Source of the DNA: Benincasa hispida
Lineage: Eukaryota; Streptophyta; Magnoliopsida; Cucurbitales; Cucurbitaceae
Length of the DNA: 64,000 nucleotides
Direction: 5' to 3'
Assembly: GCF_009727055.1 (NCBI RefSeq)
Contig: NC_052359.1
Coordinates: 7,904,418-7,968,417 of the forward strand
In this document: positions 33,269 through 44,124 of the stretch, piece after piece
How positions within the stretch are numbered: position 1 is the first letter of the stretch
Layout: each line of letters opens with the position of its first letter
Notes under the pieces: generated by a model
Told to the model about the DNA's origin: nothing
Databases searched by the model: none
What the model saw: the letters and a program-made list of their open reading frames with translations, nothing else
Program-made: the position numbers and the translations under genes

Positions 33269-35403
33269 TGAAGGAACTCTTATCAAAGAGAACCCATGAG
33301 TGGAAGCACGGACGATCCAAATCCATTGTGAAAGAATTAAAGGCATTCCCAAACAAACAGAATAGTTATGCATCTTCTAACAAATTACAACATGATTTCA
33401 TAATTAAAAGCAAAATAAATGAGAGATATACATGTGAAGAACTCTTCTTCTACAAATCTCTCGCTCTCGTGAAGACTGGAACAGCAACTTCTCGCTTTCA
33501 CCCAGATCGCCTACCCAATCGTCTAGTTGTCACGGGAAAATATTCTCCACGAACAAACACCCTCTTAGACACCACCATTCGGCACCTTGGTATTCTCGGA
33601 GTGAAAATCCAAGAGGTGTAGGCTCTGTTGGATTTGGTAATGGAGGAAACAACGATTGAACTATATGATCAAGCAAGTAGAAGAATGAACTGTCTATCGT
33701 ATCGACTTTGGGTGCTTGATTGTTTAGTAAAACTCATCAGGTACACAATCGTTTAAAAAAATAGGCTTGATCATTTACATGATCGTTTAGAGAATCTCGC
33801 TTGCCGATCGCTTTGTAAATCGCTTTACATGATCGTCTAGTAAAAGGCATTAGTAGACGATTGTTTAGAAAATCACATGAAGGCTATCGTGTAGTCTCTC
33901 GTGAGCTAAACGATTAGTCATGTACTTAATGAAGCGATCCATTTCAAAAAATGAATACTCTTTTCATTTTATCCTTCAGTTATGAAAACTGATCATAACC
34001 TCCCACTTTCATGCACGGTTAAAAGAGAAACCACTCACAATTATCATATAATTGTTTTAATTATAAATAAATATAATAACTAACTTATCATATTATATTT
34101 ATAACCTATAGTCTTAATATCACATCATAAGTAATATTTAAACCATAGTTCCTTTCTCCTTTATTCAATATAAATCATATTTATATCAAGTTCCTCCAAT
34201 TAATGTATCTCATACATTATATCAATTATATCACATATAATTGAACCAATTTAATTACATCATATATAATCAAACTCCCATTTGTCAATTTGAACAATTC
34301 AAACTGACCCAAAAACTTATTCTCAACTTGAATCCATTGAGCTACCAAGGGGACCTTATGGACCTGTAGCTTAAAGCTCCAACGGTACGTGAATAGTTGA
34401 CTAAACTCTTTAATCACGAGATCCATCATCTGTTAACTATCGGACACTCCATTAAAGACTGACAGTTGCACTCTTCTCACCACAAATATATTTCTGTGTC
34501 CATCGGATATAACCAATCAATAGTACGATAATCCTTCACTGATCGCTCATAAGTATAGCTAGGCCAATTTACCGTTTTGCCCCTGTAGTTACATCTAACT
34601 CTTTAAGTACCACTGATTCCTCTAATGAACAATACATCATAGTCCTACTATAAGTGGACACCTCTCGGGCCATGAGAAGGTGTGTGGTGTCACATCGTTC
34701 AAGCCCGGAATCAGCCCTTAAGGGAGCAATTTATCTACTTACCCCTACTTTAGGGAAGGAGTGAATTCCATCTTGTATAACTAAGTTTCCAACTCCCCAA
34801 TCAAACGAATCCCAAAAGTGATAGGTTTGAGTCGGCAATCTGGCCACTCGCACCCATGCAAATCAAAGGACTGCTCTCATAGGTAGAAGTTCCCAACTCA
34901 CTCAGGATTAAGGTCATGTTACCTATGGTCATCTAAGTGAAATGAAAGTCTCTGTCATGAACGGCGTTATATAACGAGACTAAACATTTCCTGGTCTGGT
35001 CTTACACAAACTCCTTTTTATAGGACACCCCTGCTCGCATATCTCCACATGAATGATCAAGATCAGACCACCTGTAGCACTTACAATTCTTGTAACATCT
35101 ACAAAGTGGGCTGTATCTGTAATGTCACCAGGATAAGGTTTCCTTCATTTATCCATATACTATAGACCATTTAGGTTTTCACTTAAGACATGATTCACTT
35201 GTATGTCTCCACATACATACTTAAGTTACAACGACAACTAGGGATCTTAGTTTATTGGTTTGTGGTAAATGCAACTAAAATATCTCATATTTCATAGACA
35301 ACAGTGAAGAAAATATCTCATATTATTACATTACAAGTGTTTGTTCATACAAGTGTTTACAAACTACAGGACCCCATGAGAGTTTAGGGCATCAACCCCA
35401 ACA
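33269..35403 (-). repeat. Copia-B 5' LTR (B2)
   Basis: It begins TGAAGGAACTCTTATC and ends GGGCATCAACCCCAACA. It is 2135 bp, uninterrupted, and collinear with B1. The following ACCTG at 35404-35408 is the target duplication. It contains a GATCGTTTAG-type cluster (33710-33920). Confidence 0.92.
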
Positions 35404-37006
35404 ACCTGGGGATCTGTTGGATTGCATTCAAGAGATGAATGTTTATTTGAACCTTTTTGAACATCTCGATCAACTTCTCGTCCTTACGTTCTAGTTTTGG
35501 TCTCGCGAGCCTACTAGGAAATGGAGCTTAAGGAATATAAGGTTCAACAAAAGGTGAAGGAAAAGTACTTACCTTGGGGGTAGATGGTTGTGCTTCAGAT
35601 TTACTCTCATTGTTCTCAGCTTCTTCGTTGGACTTACCAGGTGGAGATAAGTTGTCTGAAGGAAGCTCCTTACTTCTTCTTAGCGTGATGGCACTAACGT
35701 TGGCGTGGTCTTGTTGAGCAGGCAACTTACCTGAACCCTTGTTCTCTATTCGACTCACTACAAAGCCTAACTGTGTGACCTGAGTCGCTAGATTAGCCAT
35801 GCTCGCCCTGGTTTCTTACTGATAGGCCTTTGTGTCCAGGGATGGCTGGAGAGAGTCCTTTATCAGTTTCTGAATTTCCTATTGAAATTTAAGGGAGTTA
35901 TTAGCCAAAGATTTAACAATGTCTTCTAAAGACATACCTGAGGAAGATGACGACGGTTGATTGGAATGATTAGAACTGTCATGCCTTTGTCCTTGGCTTC
36001 AACCTCCCCATTTGGAATTAAGGTGATCACGCTAGCCTGGATTGTATACTCAGCCATGAGGGTCGTACTTCCTCTGGTAACACCCAACTTTGTTGACTTG
36101 TGCTTGAAGACATGCTTCAAAGTGTGTCCTAATATTTTGCAGGCTCCACAAGCCTTGACTTGAGATACTCCTCCTTGGACCAACAGTGTCACAAGGGAAG
36201 TTAAGTTAGAAATTTGAGTCTTTAATTCTTTAACCTCAAAATTACCAGTTAAATCAGATTCAATAGCCTTAATGCCAAAATTTTGGTTGTTCTCAGCCAT
36301 GCATGATATCAATTCTTGGGCCTCTCTGGGTGTCTTGTCAGCAAGAGCGCTTTTAGCTGCTGAGTCGATTGAGTTCCTGTCATTGGTAAGCAAACCACTA
36401 TAGAAATATTGAATCAGTAAATGGTCAGAAATCTGGTGATGGGGAAAACTAGCATATAAGCATTTATAATGTTCCTAATACTCGAACAAAGACTCACCCA
36501 TAAATTGTTTTATACCATAAATATCATTCCTTATAGAATGGGCTCTAGAAGCTGGAATTTTTTTTTCAAGAAAATTCTTTTGAAGTTCATTCCAAGTAGT
36601 GATTGACCCTAGAGCCAAGTAGTACAACCAATCATTGGCGTCATCCTATAGTGAAAAAGGAAACACCCTAAGGTTTAGTTGCTCTTCTATGACTCCATGG
36701 GGTCTCATACTTACACAAACCATATGGAAGTCTTTGATGTGTATGTGGGGGTTCTCCCCTGCATGCCTTCTGAAGGTTGGCAATAGATTAATCAGCCCTA
36801 GTTTGAGTTCGAATGGCACTGTGGTAGGTGAAAATACGATGCATAGGGGCTGCTGGTTCATGTTAGGTTCTGCCAGCTCCCTTAAGGTTTTCTCACGAAC
36901 TGCCTCTCCCATTGTTGTGTTGTCAGCAACTTTTGGATTTTCTGCTTCTGAGATTTCTTCATCTGTGCCTCCTTTAGATTCTCCTCTCCTCCTGGTCAAT
37001 ATCTGC

Positions 37007-37008
<2 letters not shown>
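35404..37008 (-). pseudogene. G1 gag (Athila-like)
   Basis: Three open stretches follow in sense. 37008-36646 holds REKTLRELAEPNMNQQPLC and LKLGLINLLPTFRRHAGENP, then IKDFHMVC. 36393-35926 holds NDRNSIDSAAKSALADKTPR and EAQELISCMAENNQNFG. 35800-35528 holds NVSAITLRRSKELP. The frame continues to DEKLIEMFKKVQINIHLLN at 35404. Stops after RVFPFSL, before EHYKCLYA and elsewhere break it. A Cys-rich patch (CGACKILGHTLKHVF) resembles a damaged zinc knuckle. The N-terminal motif matches G2 gag (53414-53605). The protein continues at 12156 beyond Copia-B. Confidence 0.87.

Positions 37009-37033
<25 letters not shown>
37007..37033. repeat. A27 homopolymer flanked by ATCTGC repeats
   Basis: The tract is 27 A long. 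ATCTGC precedes it (37001-37006) and follows it, as in a tiny poly(A)-only insertion with a 6-bp TSD, or slippage. It falls just before the G1 gag start codon in sense. Confidence 0.7.
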
Positions 37034-37037
<4 letters not shown>

Positions 37038-37135
37038 CACTCCCAGAGGGAGCGGGTCATAAACCAAGGGGAACTAAAACACTTTTTTTTTTATTAAAAG
37101 AAATCCAAAAATATTCCTAGGCTGATTACCAAGTC

Positions 37136-37152
37136 TCCCTGGCAGCGACGCA
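37136..37152 (-). other. G1 primer binding site, degenerate
   Basis: TGCGTCGCTGCCAGGGA in sense, four bases from the LTR end. It aligns with the Asp-tRNA-type PBS at most positions but has several mismatches. Confidence 0.5.
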
Positions 37153-38157
37153 TATTGTGTTCGAAAACTGAGACTAACATTGTCGTAATCACCCTCGGTC
37201 CGAGCAAAGATAATTTATTTTCACCGATTCAAGACTTATACCATAAACACAGTAAAGTGGTAAGATCGGGGTCGAATCTACAAAGAGACTATTAAATCAA
37301 CTTAGGCCAATTTATGAATTCCACTTAAAAAAAGGGTTTTGAAGGTTTTTTTTTTTTTTTTGCTTTATAAAATAAATTAAAAATCAAACAGAAAAAAACA
37401 AGAGTTAGCACAGAAAAGGGTTGAATCAAATTGAAGAAAATTATTGAGATTAGTTTGTATGCTTTTTATTTTTTTATCATTAGGTACCAATTAATTTATC
37501 CAATTATGTGAACCTCTCATCCTATTAGAAATTTTAAAAGTCCAATTAGCCAATTTTGATAAAAATTCAAACCAACACTAATTCAGTTTAAAACTCTTCA
37601 TTCTCAGCGACGTACAAGTTAAAACTGAGAAGCTTTAAGAAAGGGTTCAATCGTTGAGACATACTATAAGCCGGATAGCCATAACATGATTTATTTGGGT
37701 TGGATTATACTGGGCATACATGAATCTGACCAAAAACAATCTAGACCCTAAACATGCGATCCTAATACGTGCAACTTAATCAATCAATAATGAAAAAGCT
37801 AGAATGATTATACATATCAATAAGAATTTCAAAAAAATAATTTGTTAGAAAAATTCATCGAAACTCTATTAATAATAAAACAAATCCACCCAAAAGTTTC
37901 ACAACAATTGAATAAATTAAACTAGTAACCCTTCAAGAGTGAAGATACACAAATTATCCCAAGAAAATTACATAGCCTCTAAAAGGCATATTGGAATTAC
38001 AATGATCAAAAGAGAATTGAGGCTGGCTATGGTGACAATTGCTCAGCAATTTGACTTCAATGGCTCCCAAAACCAGATTAAACTCTCAAATTTCACTTTA
38101 TTTGGAGGTATATTATAGTAGGAATGAGATGTTCTGAAAGCTAACCCCAAGCACCTT

Positions 38158-38165
38158 ATTTATAG
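38158..38165 (-). promoter_or_regulatory. TATA box of G1 LTR
   Basis: TATAAATA in sense, context ACCTATAAATAAGGTGC. It lies just downstream, in sense, of the palindrome cluster at 38170-38400, which fits a U3 enhancer-promoter arrangement. Confidence 0.58.
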
Positions 38166-38169
38166 GTTT

Positions 38170-38400
38170 TGCGTAGCATTGCAACGCTTGGAAGTAGCGT
38201 TGCAACGTTGCAGTGCACATTGGAGAGCATCAAGGAAGCGTTGCAATGATGCCTCCAATACTTGGTTGCACTACGCGTTGCACAAAATTCCGTCAATCGT
38301 CATAGCGTTGCAACACTCTGAAGAAGCATTGCAACGGTGGTGAGGTTAAACATCCGGAGCATCATGACGCTGAGAGGTAGCATTGCAACGCTAAGCATTC
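38170..38400. repeat. GCGTTGCAACGC palindrome cluster in G1 LTR
   Basis: Seven near-copies of AGCGTTGCAACGCT occur at about 38176, 38196, 38240, 38270, 38302, 38327 and 38380, set in otherwise unrelated sequence. The same boxes recur in the G2 LTR (49620-49980). Confidence 0.78.
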
Positions 38401-38699
38401 TGCAAGAAACTCGCTACTCGCTACTCGACAACTCAATACTCAATGCTCATTTACTCGGTGCTCAATGCTTGTTTACTTGTTAGAATTTTACTCGATAATA
38501 CTCGACAACCTTTTACTCAATGGCTGATCATACTTGATGGCAATTTGGTAATTTCAACTCCTTTGAAGCCCGGATGCTCAAATCAACTCCAAATTGGAAA
38601 TTAACCTTGTACGGCTCCAAATCGCCAATTCTACCTCTTGATTACTAGGTACCTAATAATCAGGGAAATAAACATGTAAAATCCAATAACAAGCCTTAA

Positions 38700-39620
38700 T
38701 TAAGCTATGAATAATAGTTCTTCTTTAGAGCTAATAGTGTGCTCCCAAAAAGTTACATGGCGGGAGATGCACAATCTATTAGAAAGAGGGTCCCAACAAT
38801 GGATACCTTTGTGTTCAGTTCCATAGCCAAAAAAGCAATAGAGACGTGCACGTGGTTCTAATTTGGTATGTTCATGACGATAGAGAAGTACCAAACATGC
38901 ACAACCAAATACCTTGAGTTTAGAGTAATCTGGAGAAGTACCATATAAGCGTTCAAACGTAGAAGCATTTTGAAGAACAGATGAAGGAAGATGATTGATT
39001 TTGTAGACAGAGGTAAGGATGACTTCATCCCAAAACTTTGTAGGACAGAAGGTAGACAGAAGTTGGGCCTTGACGGAGTCTAGGATATGACAATGTTTCT
39101 GCTTCGCTTGCCTATTCTGCTAAGAGGTATGAGGACAAGAGCGTTGAACAAGAGTGCCTTGCTGGGTGAGAAAGGAAAAAAGCTTGGAGTTCTTATATTC
39201 TGAGGCGTTATCTGTACGCAGAACCTTGATTGGGTGAGAAAAATAAGTGTGAACCATATTTGTAAAATCAATATATATTTGAGCCAGCGAAGAGCGGTGT
39301 TTAAAGAAATATATCCAGATAAACCAAGAGTAATCATCAATGAATAAAACAAAGTAACGATACCCATTGACAGTGGAAATAGGAGAGGGTCCCCAAATAT
39401 CAGAGTGAATTAAGTCAAAAGGACTATCGCCTATAGAACTAGACTGGGAAAAAGACAATACAGGTTGTTTTGCAAGTTTGCAATTTAAACAGTCAAAAGA
39501 TACAAACTTGGAGACATTATTCAAATTGTGACTAGAGATTAAATGATGGAGTATTTTAGAAGAAGCATGACCGAGATGGAGATGCCACTGATAGATAGCA
39601 GAGTTGGTGATAGGGGCAGA
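38700..39620 (-). pseudogene. Copia-F integrase
   Basis: The 134-codon stretch 39524-39120 encodes FVSFDCLNCKLAKQPVL (zinc-binding Cys pair), LIHSDIWGPSP (first Asp), YFVLFIDDYSWFIWIYF and KVLRTDNASEY (second Asp). After a frame break the sequence around 39110-39090 gives RQAKQKHCHILD where a catalytic Glu is expected, so Glu is replaced by Lys. The C-terminal stretch 38894-38700 reads HEHTKLEPRARLYCFFGYG and CWDPLSNRLCISRHVTFWE, the usual end of Copia integrase. It is non-functional. Confidence 0.86.
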
Positions 39621-39639
39621 AAGAGAACATTAATAAGGA

Positions 39640-40076
39640 AAAGGTGATTAATTTTAGCTTGATCTAATTGTGTCTAGATTGGTTGAATTGTAACCAAATA
39701 GTCATTAAAAGATTGCCCTGTCTCCTAAGTATGATTAATCAGAGTGTTGTGCAGTTGATAGTAGTGAGCTAAGCCAACAGACTAAAATCGAGTAGACAAG
39801 AAATCCTACAAACTCTTGGCATCATCAAGCACATCAAACTGAACGTGAATGGGCAGCATAGATGTATTTCCGAGCCAAGTGATGATTTGATGATTTTTCC
39901 TGTCCCAATCCTCTAATCGTTCAATAAATTTAGTATCGTCCTAAGTGGATATCTTGACTGGCCGGGGAATATCACCAGTGACAATTCGTCATAATTTACA
40001 CCCGATTAGGAAACTCTTCATTGATGGGCCCAAGTAATGTAATTTGTCCCATAAAGAATAGTACAAATGGGAGTAA
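39640..40076 (-). pseudogene. Copia-F gag fragment
   Basis: In sense the region encodes KLHYLGPSMKSFLIG, RIVTGDIPRPVKIST, a TAG stop, then LEDWDRKNHQIITWLGNTS and HVQFDVLDDAKSL with further stops. This is the N-terminal Copia gag (UBN2/retrotran_gag) region, followed by a very decayed middle. The start codon side is separated by LTR A1, inserted at 40077. Confidence 0.78.
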
Positions 40077-42045
40077 TGTTGGGTTTTATGTCTTAAAACT
40101 CGTGGTTTGTAAACAATCACACTTATTCTGAAAATTCAATAAGTTGTTATTGAATATATGTATTGCTTATTAGAAATCCAATAAACCTAAAAAACCCATG
40201 ACTATTACATGAGTACTTGAGTTTTATGTGGAGACATAAACGTGGATCGGGTTTGAGTAAATAGTCAAAATTATCTATACTATATGAATAAGGTTGGGTG
40301 CCTTATTCTAGTAACACTATTGGATGCAACCTACTCTATAATTGTTAAAAAGAGTTGTAAAGTGCTACAAACGAAGTGATCCTAATTCATACATGTTATG
40401 ACATGAGGAGTGAGGGCATCCTGTGCATATGGATTTGTACAAGATCGGACCACGAAATCAGTCACTCTTACTTTATAACGTTGTTTGCTGTTTAAGACTG
40501 ACTATTTCAAAGCGATGACCTAGGTAACTTGACCTTAATCCTGAGCTAATTATGAACTCTTATNTAACGTTGTTTGCTGTTTAAGACTGACTATTTCAAA
40601 GCGATGACCTAGGTAACTTGACCTTAATCCTGAGCTAATTATGAACTCTTATTTATTCGGGGTTATCCTTAGATTTGCTTAGGTGAGGGTTGGCTCAATA
40701 GCACTGGCTCAATAAACCTCCATTTCAGGGGTAAGACCGGGTAGATAGCTGGGACATAGGGTGCAAGAAGGAATTCACTCCTACCCGCTTTTAGGGATAG
40801 TAGAGAGGTTATTCCCTTAAGTGCTGACTCTGGGTCTTGAACAAGGGGCCTTACTCTCTCATTGGCCCAAGAGAGAATCGGTTTGTTGATTGGATCACAA
40901 ATAAATTGTTCATTAGAGGATCAGTAGAACTTAAGGAACAAGTGGTAATCTCAGGGGTAAAACAGACTTTTAACCCAGCCGTTATTACGAATAACCTGTG
41001 AAGGGTTAACTTACTAATCATGGTTATATCGAGTGGACATAATATATCTACAGTGAAGGGAGTTCAACTATGAGCATTAGTGGAGTGACCCATTAGTTAA
41101 CGAATGGGGGTTAATTCGAAGTAATAAGTTTACCAATTAATCTTGGATTGTTGAAGCCCATGATCTGTAGGTCTGCAAGGTTCTCCTACTAGCTCGTAAA
41201 TGGATTAGCTTTAGAGTATCGTGATAAGTTAATTTGAAACGTTCAAATTAGAATTAAAGGAATTAGTAATTATATGAGATATAATTACACGTTTAATTTT
41301 AAGAATTAAATGGAATAGGAGAATAAATATTTAAATATGATTTAAATATATGAAGGTGGATTTGTGAAAAATTAATTTAATATTTGATATTGAATTAATT
41401 AGAATTAATTAAATTGTTTAATTAATTATTATTAATTTTATTAGAAAAATTAACTATTGAATTAATTTTGTAAAATTAAGAAAGATTTCATTTTTAAAAG
41501 AAAATTAATTTTGGAAATTAATTTTGAAAAATAATAGAAAATGGAAAATCCCAAAAAGTGGGATTTTTCCACTTTCTATTCAAGTAGCATATTCATGGTT
41601 CCACCATGATTTTGAGTCAATCTTCGAAGCAAGAGCTACAATACATGTAGCAATGGTGTTTCCATGATAGTCATGCAATAAATTAAGAAGATTGGGTTGA
41701 GAATCGAGGATGCTATTGATTTTTTTTTACTGAAAAAGCTTGAGGTTGAAGGTCTTCAACCATGGTGATGCAGTAACCTAATCTCCAAATTCCCTTAATC
41801 CAAACTTATTTTAAGCCCACAACTCAATCTAAAGCTCCAAGAGAATAGTGGAGAGATCTTGAGGTGGTCTACAGCAAAATTTAGAGAAATTTGTAACTGA
41901 GAATCAAGATTCAAGAAGTTTTACAAAGGTATGGCTTGAAACTCTCTTGTTATTGTATGATCATGCTTTAGTTATTGCCAAAATTAATGAATTAGAGTGC
42001 TTATTAATCCTTGTTGCTTCCACTGCTTGCTGACATACTCCAACA
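40077..42045 (+). mobile_element. A1: solo LTR of the Copia A subfamily
   Basis: It begins TGTTGGGTTTTATGTCTT and ends CATACTCCAACA, with no PBS or polypurine tract on either side. It is the most complete A-type LTR (about 1.97 kb, of which 89 bp is a probable assembly duplication). It interrupts the Copia-F gag/leader. Flanks AGTAA and CGAAA do not match, so no TSD can be shown. Either the TSD mutated or an ectopic exchange occurred. Confidence 0.86.
40476..40652. repeat. exact 88-bp tandem duplication around one N
   Basis: 40476-40563 and 40565-40652 are identical, with N at 40564 between them. Other copies of this LTR have the sequence once. This is most likely an unmerged contig overlap. 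Confidence 0.88.
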
Positions 42046-42532
42046 CGAAATACATGATCTTTTTCCATGTGACTTAGTGGCTTGGAAGGAGAAGAAAACC
42101 AAGAACAATGAGGGAGGCTTGGCAGGAGGGATCGAGGGTCGAGTTCTGGATTGGGAATCGGGGATCGGGGATCGAGTTCGATCGATGATCGAGTTTTGGA
42201 CCAAAGATCAGGGGTCGAGTTTTGGACCGAAAATCAAAGATCGAGTTTGATCGAGGATCGAGTTCTGGACCGGGGATCGGGTTGAATTCTGGACCAGGGA
42301 TCGGGGATCGAGTTCGATCGAGGATTAAGTTTTGGACGAGGTCGAGTTTTGGAGTAGGGATCGAGAATCGAGTTTTTCACAGTGGGGATTGAAGGTTGAG
42401 TTTTTCACAGTGGCTTCAGACAGGGGATCTGGGTGGTTCTTCTTCATCCCGGATAGGGGTTCTGGGTGGTTGGCCAATGACCGGACGACAAAGATGACAG
42501 AGAACAAAAGGAAGAAGAAACCAGCTAGTAAG
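42046..42532 (-). other. Copia-F leader with GATCGAGTTTTGGACC minisatellite
   Basis: From about 42125 to 42420 the sequence is built from imperfect units of GGGGATCGAGTTYTGGACC and GATCGAGTTCGATCGA, spaced 18-40 bp apart. The remainder is a purine-rich stretch leading to the PBS. Open frames on either strand here come from the repeat. Confidence 0.72.
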
Positions 42533-42544
42533 TCTCTAATACCA
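42533..42544 (-). other. Copia-F primer binding site
   Basis: TGGTATTAGAGA in sense, directly adjoining the LTR. It matches 10 of 12 bases of the initiator Met-tRNA PBS. Confidence 0.78.
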
Positions 42545-42721
42545 TGTAAAAGATGTATTTATCAAGTATATTTCTACAAGGAACTGTACAGAAGTATAAA
42601 TACTGTATTAACACCCTAAGAATAGAGTCTAACCATATCCTAAAGACTCTCCAAAGGAGACCTAGTATATATTCACAGTTATAAAATATTGTTACTGCAA
42701 GACAAAAATATTTTTTTAACA
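42545..42721 (-). repeat. Copia-F 5' LTR, 177 bp
   Basis: It begins TGTAAAAGATG and ends TTTTTTTAACA. In sense it starts TGTTAAAAAAATATTTTTG and carries TATA-like AT-rich text. Size and position next to a PBS support an LTR. The partner LTR is not in the window. Confidence 0.75.
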
Positions 42722-44124
42722 TAAAACAATTTAACCATTATTTAAGACATTATTAGGAATATATAGGGTGTACCAAAGACTTAAGAATTAAGTTCAAATA
42801 ATTTTAGTACTTGCACAATATTTAATTCACTGAAAACATGTTCAAATTTGAAAACCTTTAAAGTAAAAATTTGTGTCTAACACAAGTGACTCTTATCATA
42901 GAGTCGGGTCGAGCCAGTCCGACCTAAAAAGTGAAGCTCAAGCTTGACCCAAGCTCGGGCTTAAGGCATTGTTTTAGCTTGGATCGAGTCGATCCAACCT
43001 TCATTGGCCAAGCCATGGGCCAACCGTTGGGTTGGGTTTGACTCTTTGAATCAAAGTTTGGATCAAGCTTGGGTTGGGATTGGGTCAGCTCATTGGATTA
43101 GCCAATTGATTATTAATTATTTAGTTACTTAAAAAATATATGTATATCCTAGATTTTCTTAATTAAATATTATTAAAACTTATTAAATTTGTATTTATTA
43201 AGTTTATTTTATATTTTTATTACTTTTTCTAGATAACGTTATTAAGTGTTTAATTGTCTTAAAAAGTTTCACTGGTTTTTAACACTTTTAAAAAAATTAT
43301 GATATATCTAAATATGTTTAAAAAAGAATTTAAAGAAAATATAATATATAAAGAACTACACATATGCATACATATTTAAGTTGGTCCAATGTTAAAGTTC
43401 ACTGGGCTGGCCTGATAGTCCAATATAAAATGCCCCAAACGGGCCAGTCCATGGCCTAGTCCGATTATAACTATATCCAATCCAATTGATAAATGTGTTG
43501 AGTTGGACTGGGTCAATCAAACGTTGACCTTGGATCGAGCTTGGGTCGAGTTTGAACTGGGCTTGGATCGACCTTTGGGCTTCGGGCCCGTTGATGAGGC
43601 GAGTAGCATAGATGCATGATGTGTTCTCAAATGGATTTAATCAAATGATAAAATAAAACAAAATAAAAAAGAGAAGAAATTTCATTAAAAGAAAAACATA
43701 ATTATGAAATAAATATGAGATTAGACTTCAATAGAGATGACAAACAACTGTATTTGAAATTGTCTTTTTAAACATATGAACCCTCATGTTGTGCCACTAA
43801 TATACTTTTTAGGTTCATATTAAGTTTTCTATTGTTTTAGTTTAAAAAAAATATATGTGTTTTAAAGAAAAGCTTTTGTTAGTATTAAGGGTGCAAGCCA
43901 AAACCGACAGAACTGACAGAATTGTCGAAATTGGCCGAAATCACTGACGATTTGGTGTCAGCTCGATTCAACGATTCAATGGCAGTGTAAGTAGTCTGTA
44001 AACCGTGAATACACAGTTGGCTTCGGTTCACCACATGGTACGCCGGTAATCACCCGATCCGTTCGAGTATTCTTCAAAATCTCAACTCTCCAACATTCGT
44101 GAAACGTCATTCGCCCTTTGTTTT
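42722..44124. other. unassigned region with GGGTTGGG/CCAAGCTCGG low complexity
   Basis: Two GC-richer arms (42900-43110 and 43390-43600) made of words such as TTGGGTCGAG, GACCCAAGCTCG and GGGTTGGG flank an AT-rich core. The arms share partly complementary words (for example GACCCAAGCTCG and CGAGCTTGGGTC), so a decayed foldback element is possible. 43880-44080 has GTCGAAATTGGCCGAAAT-like low complexity. There is no ORF of note. Confidence 0.4.

Larger units (their letters stand above)
12157..35403 (-). mobile_element. Copia-B: 23.2 kb nested Copia element, TSD ACCTG
   Basis: The two outer LTRs (12157-16166 and 33269-35403) are the same subfamily. They lie between ACCTG at 12152-12156 and ACCTG at 35404-35408, and the G1 reading frame is continuous across the insertion. 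The PBS (33254-33266) beside the high-coordinate LTR makes that the 5' LTR. Contents in sense are leader (33253-31153), LTR A2 with its own PBS and leader, gag, PR, IN (25096-23384), rearranged element C2, RT/RNase H (17583-16360), then the 3' LTR. It is much larger than a normal 5-10 kb Copia because of C1, C2, D1 and A2. Confidence 0.87.
11551..38691 (-). mobile_element. G1: Athila-like Gypsy element, split by Copia-B
   Basis: G1 in sense runs 5' LTR (38691-37156), degenerate Asp-tRNA-type PBS (37152-37136), gag (37008-35404) and then gag-end plus protease (12156-11551). The frame stops in NIHLLNAIQQIP at 35404 and resumes with RYAKFIKELCTKKR at 12156, exactly where Copia-B is bounded by the direct repeat ACCTG. 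Polymerase, integrase and the 3' LTR are missing beyond 11551. G1 itself interrupts Copia-F on its right side. Confidence 0.82.
37156..38691 (-). repeat. G1 5' LTR
   Basis: It begins TGTGTTCGAAAACTGAG and ends CATGTAAAATCCAATAACA. It is 1536 bp, with GGTCGAATCTACAAAGAG near 37270, which resembles the R/U5 region of Athila LTRs. A TATA box (TATTTATA on the plus strand, 38158-38165) precedes a cluster of GCGTTGCAACGC boxes. It abuts Copia-F coding sequence at 38692. Confidence 0.72.
38692..42721 (-). mobile_element. Copia-F: short-LTR Copia element, interrupted by A1
   Basis: In sense it runs 5' LTR (42721-42545, only 177 bp), PBS (42544-42533), leader with a minisatellite (to 42046), solo LTR A1, then gag (40076-39640) and integrase (39620-38700). 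It is cut at 38692 by the G1 LTR, so RT and the 3' LTR are missing. Protein and LTR differ clearly from the Copia-1/Copia-B lineage. From memory they resemble Retrofit-like elements. Confidence 0.82.

Noticed and set aside
40072..42050. TSD for solo LTR A1
   Set aside because: The flanks AGTAA and CGAAA do not match, so I do not claim one.
42125..42420. Open frames in the GATCGAG-rich stretch
   Set aside because: They arise from the minisatellite and are not preserved as a protein family.
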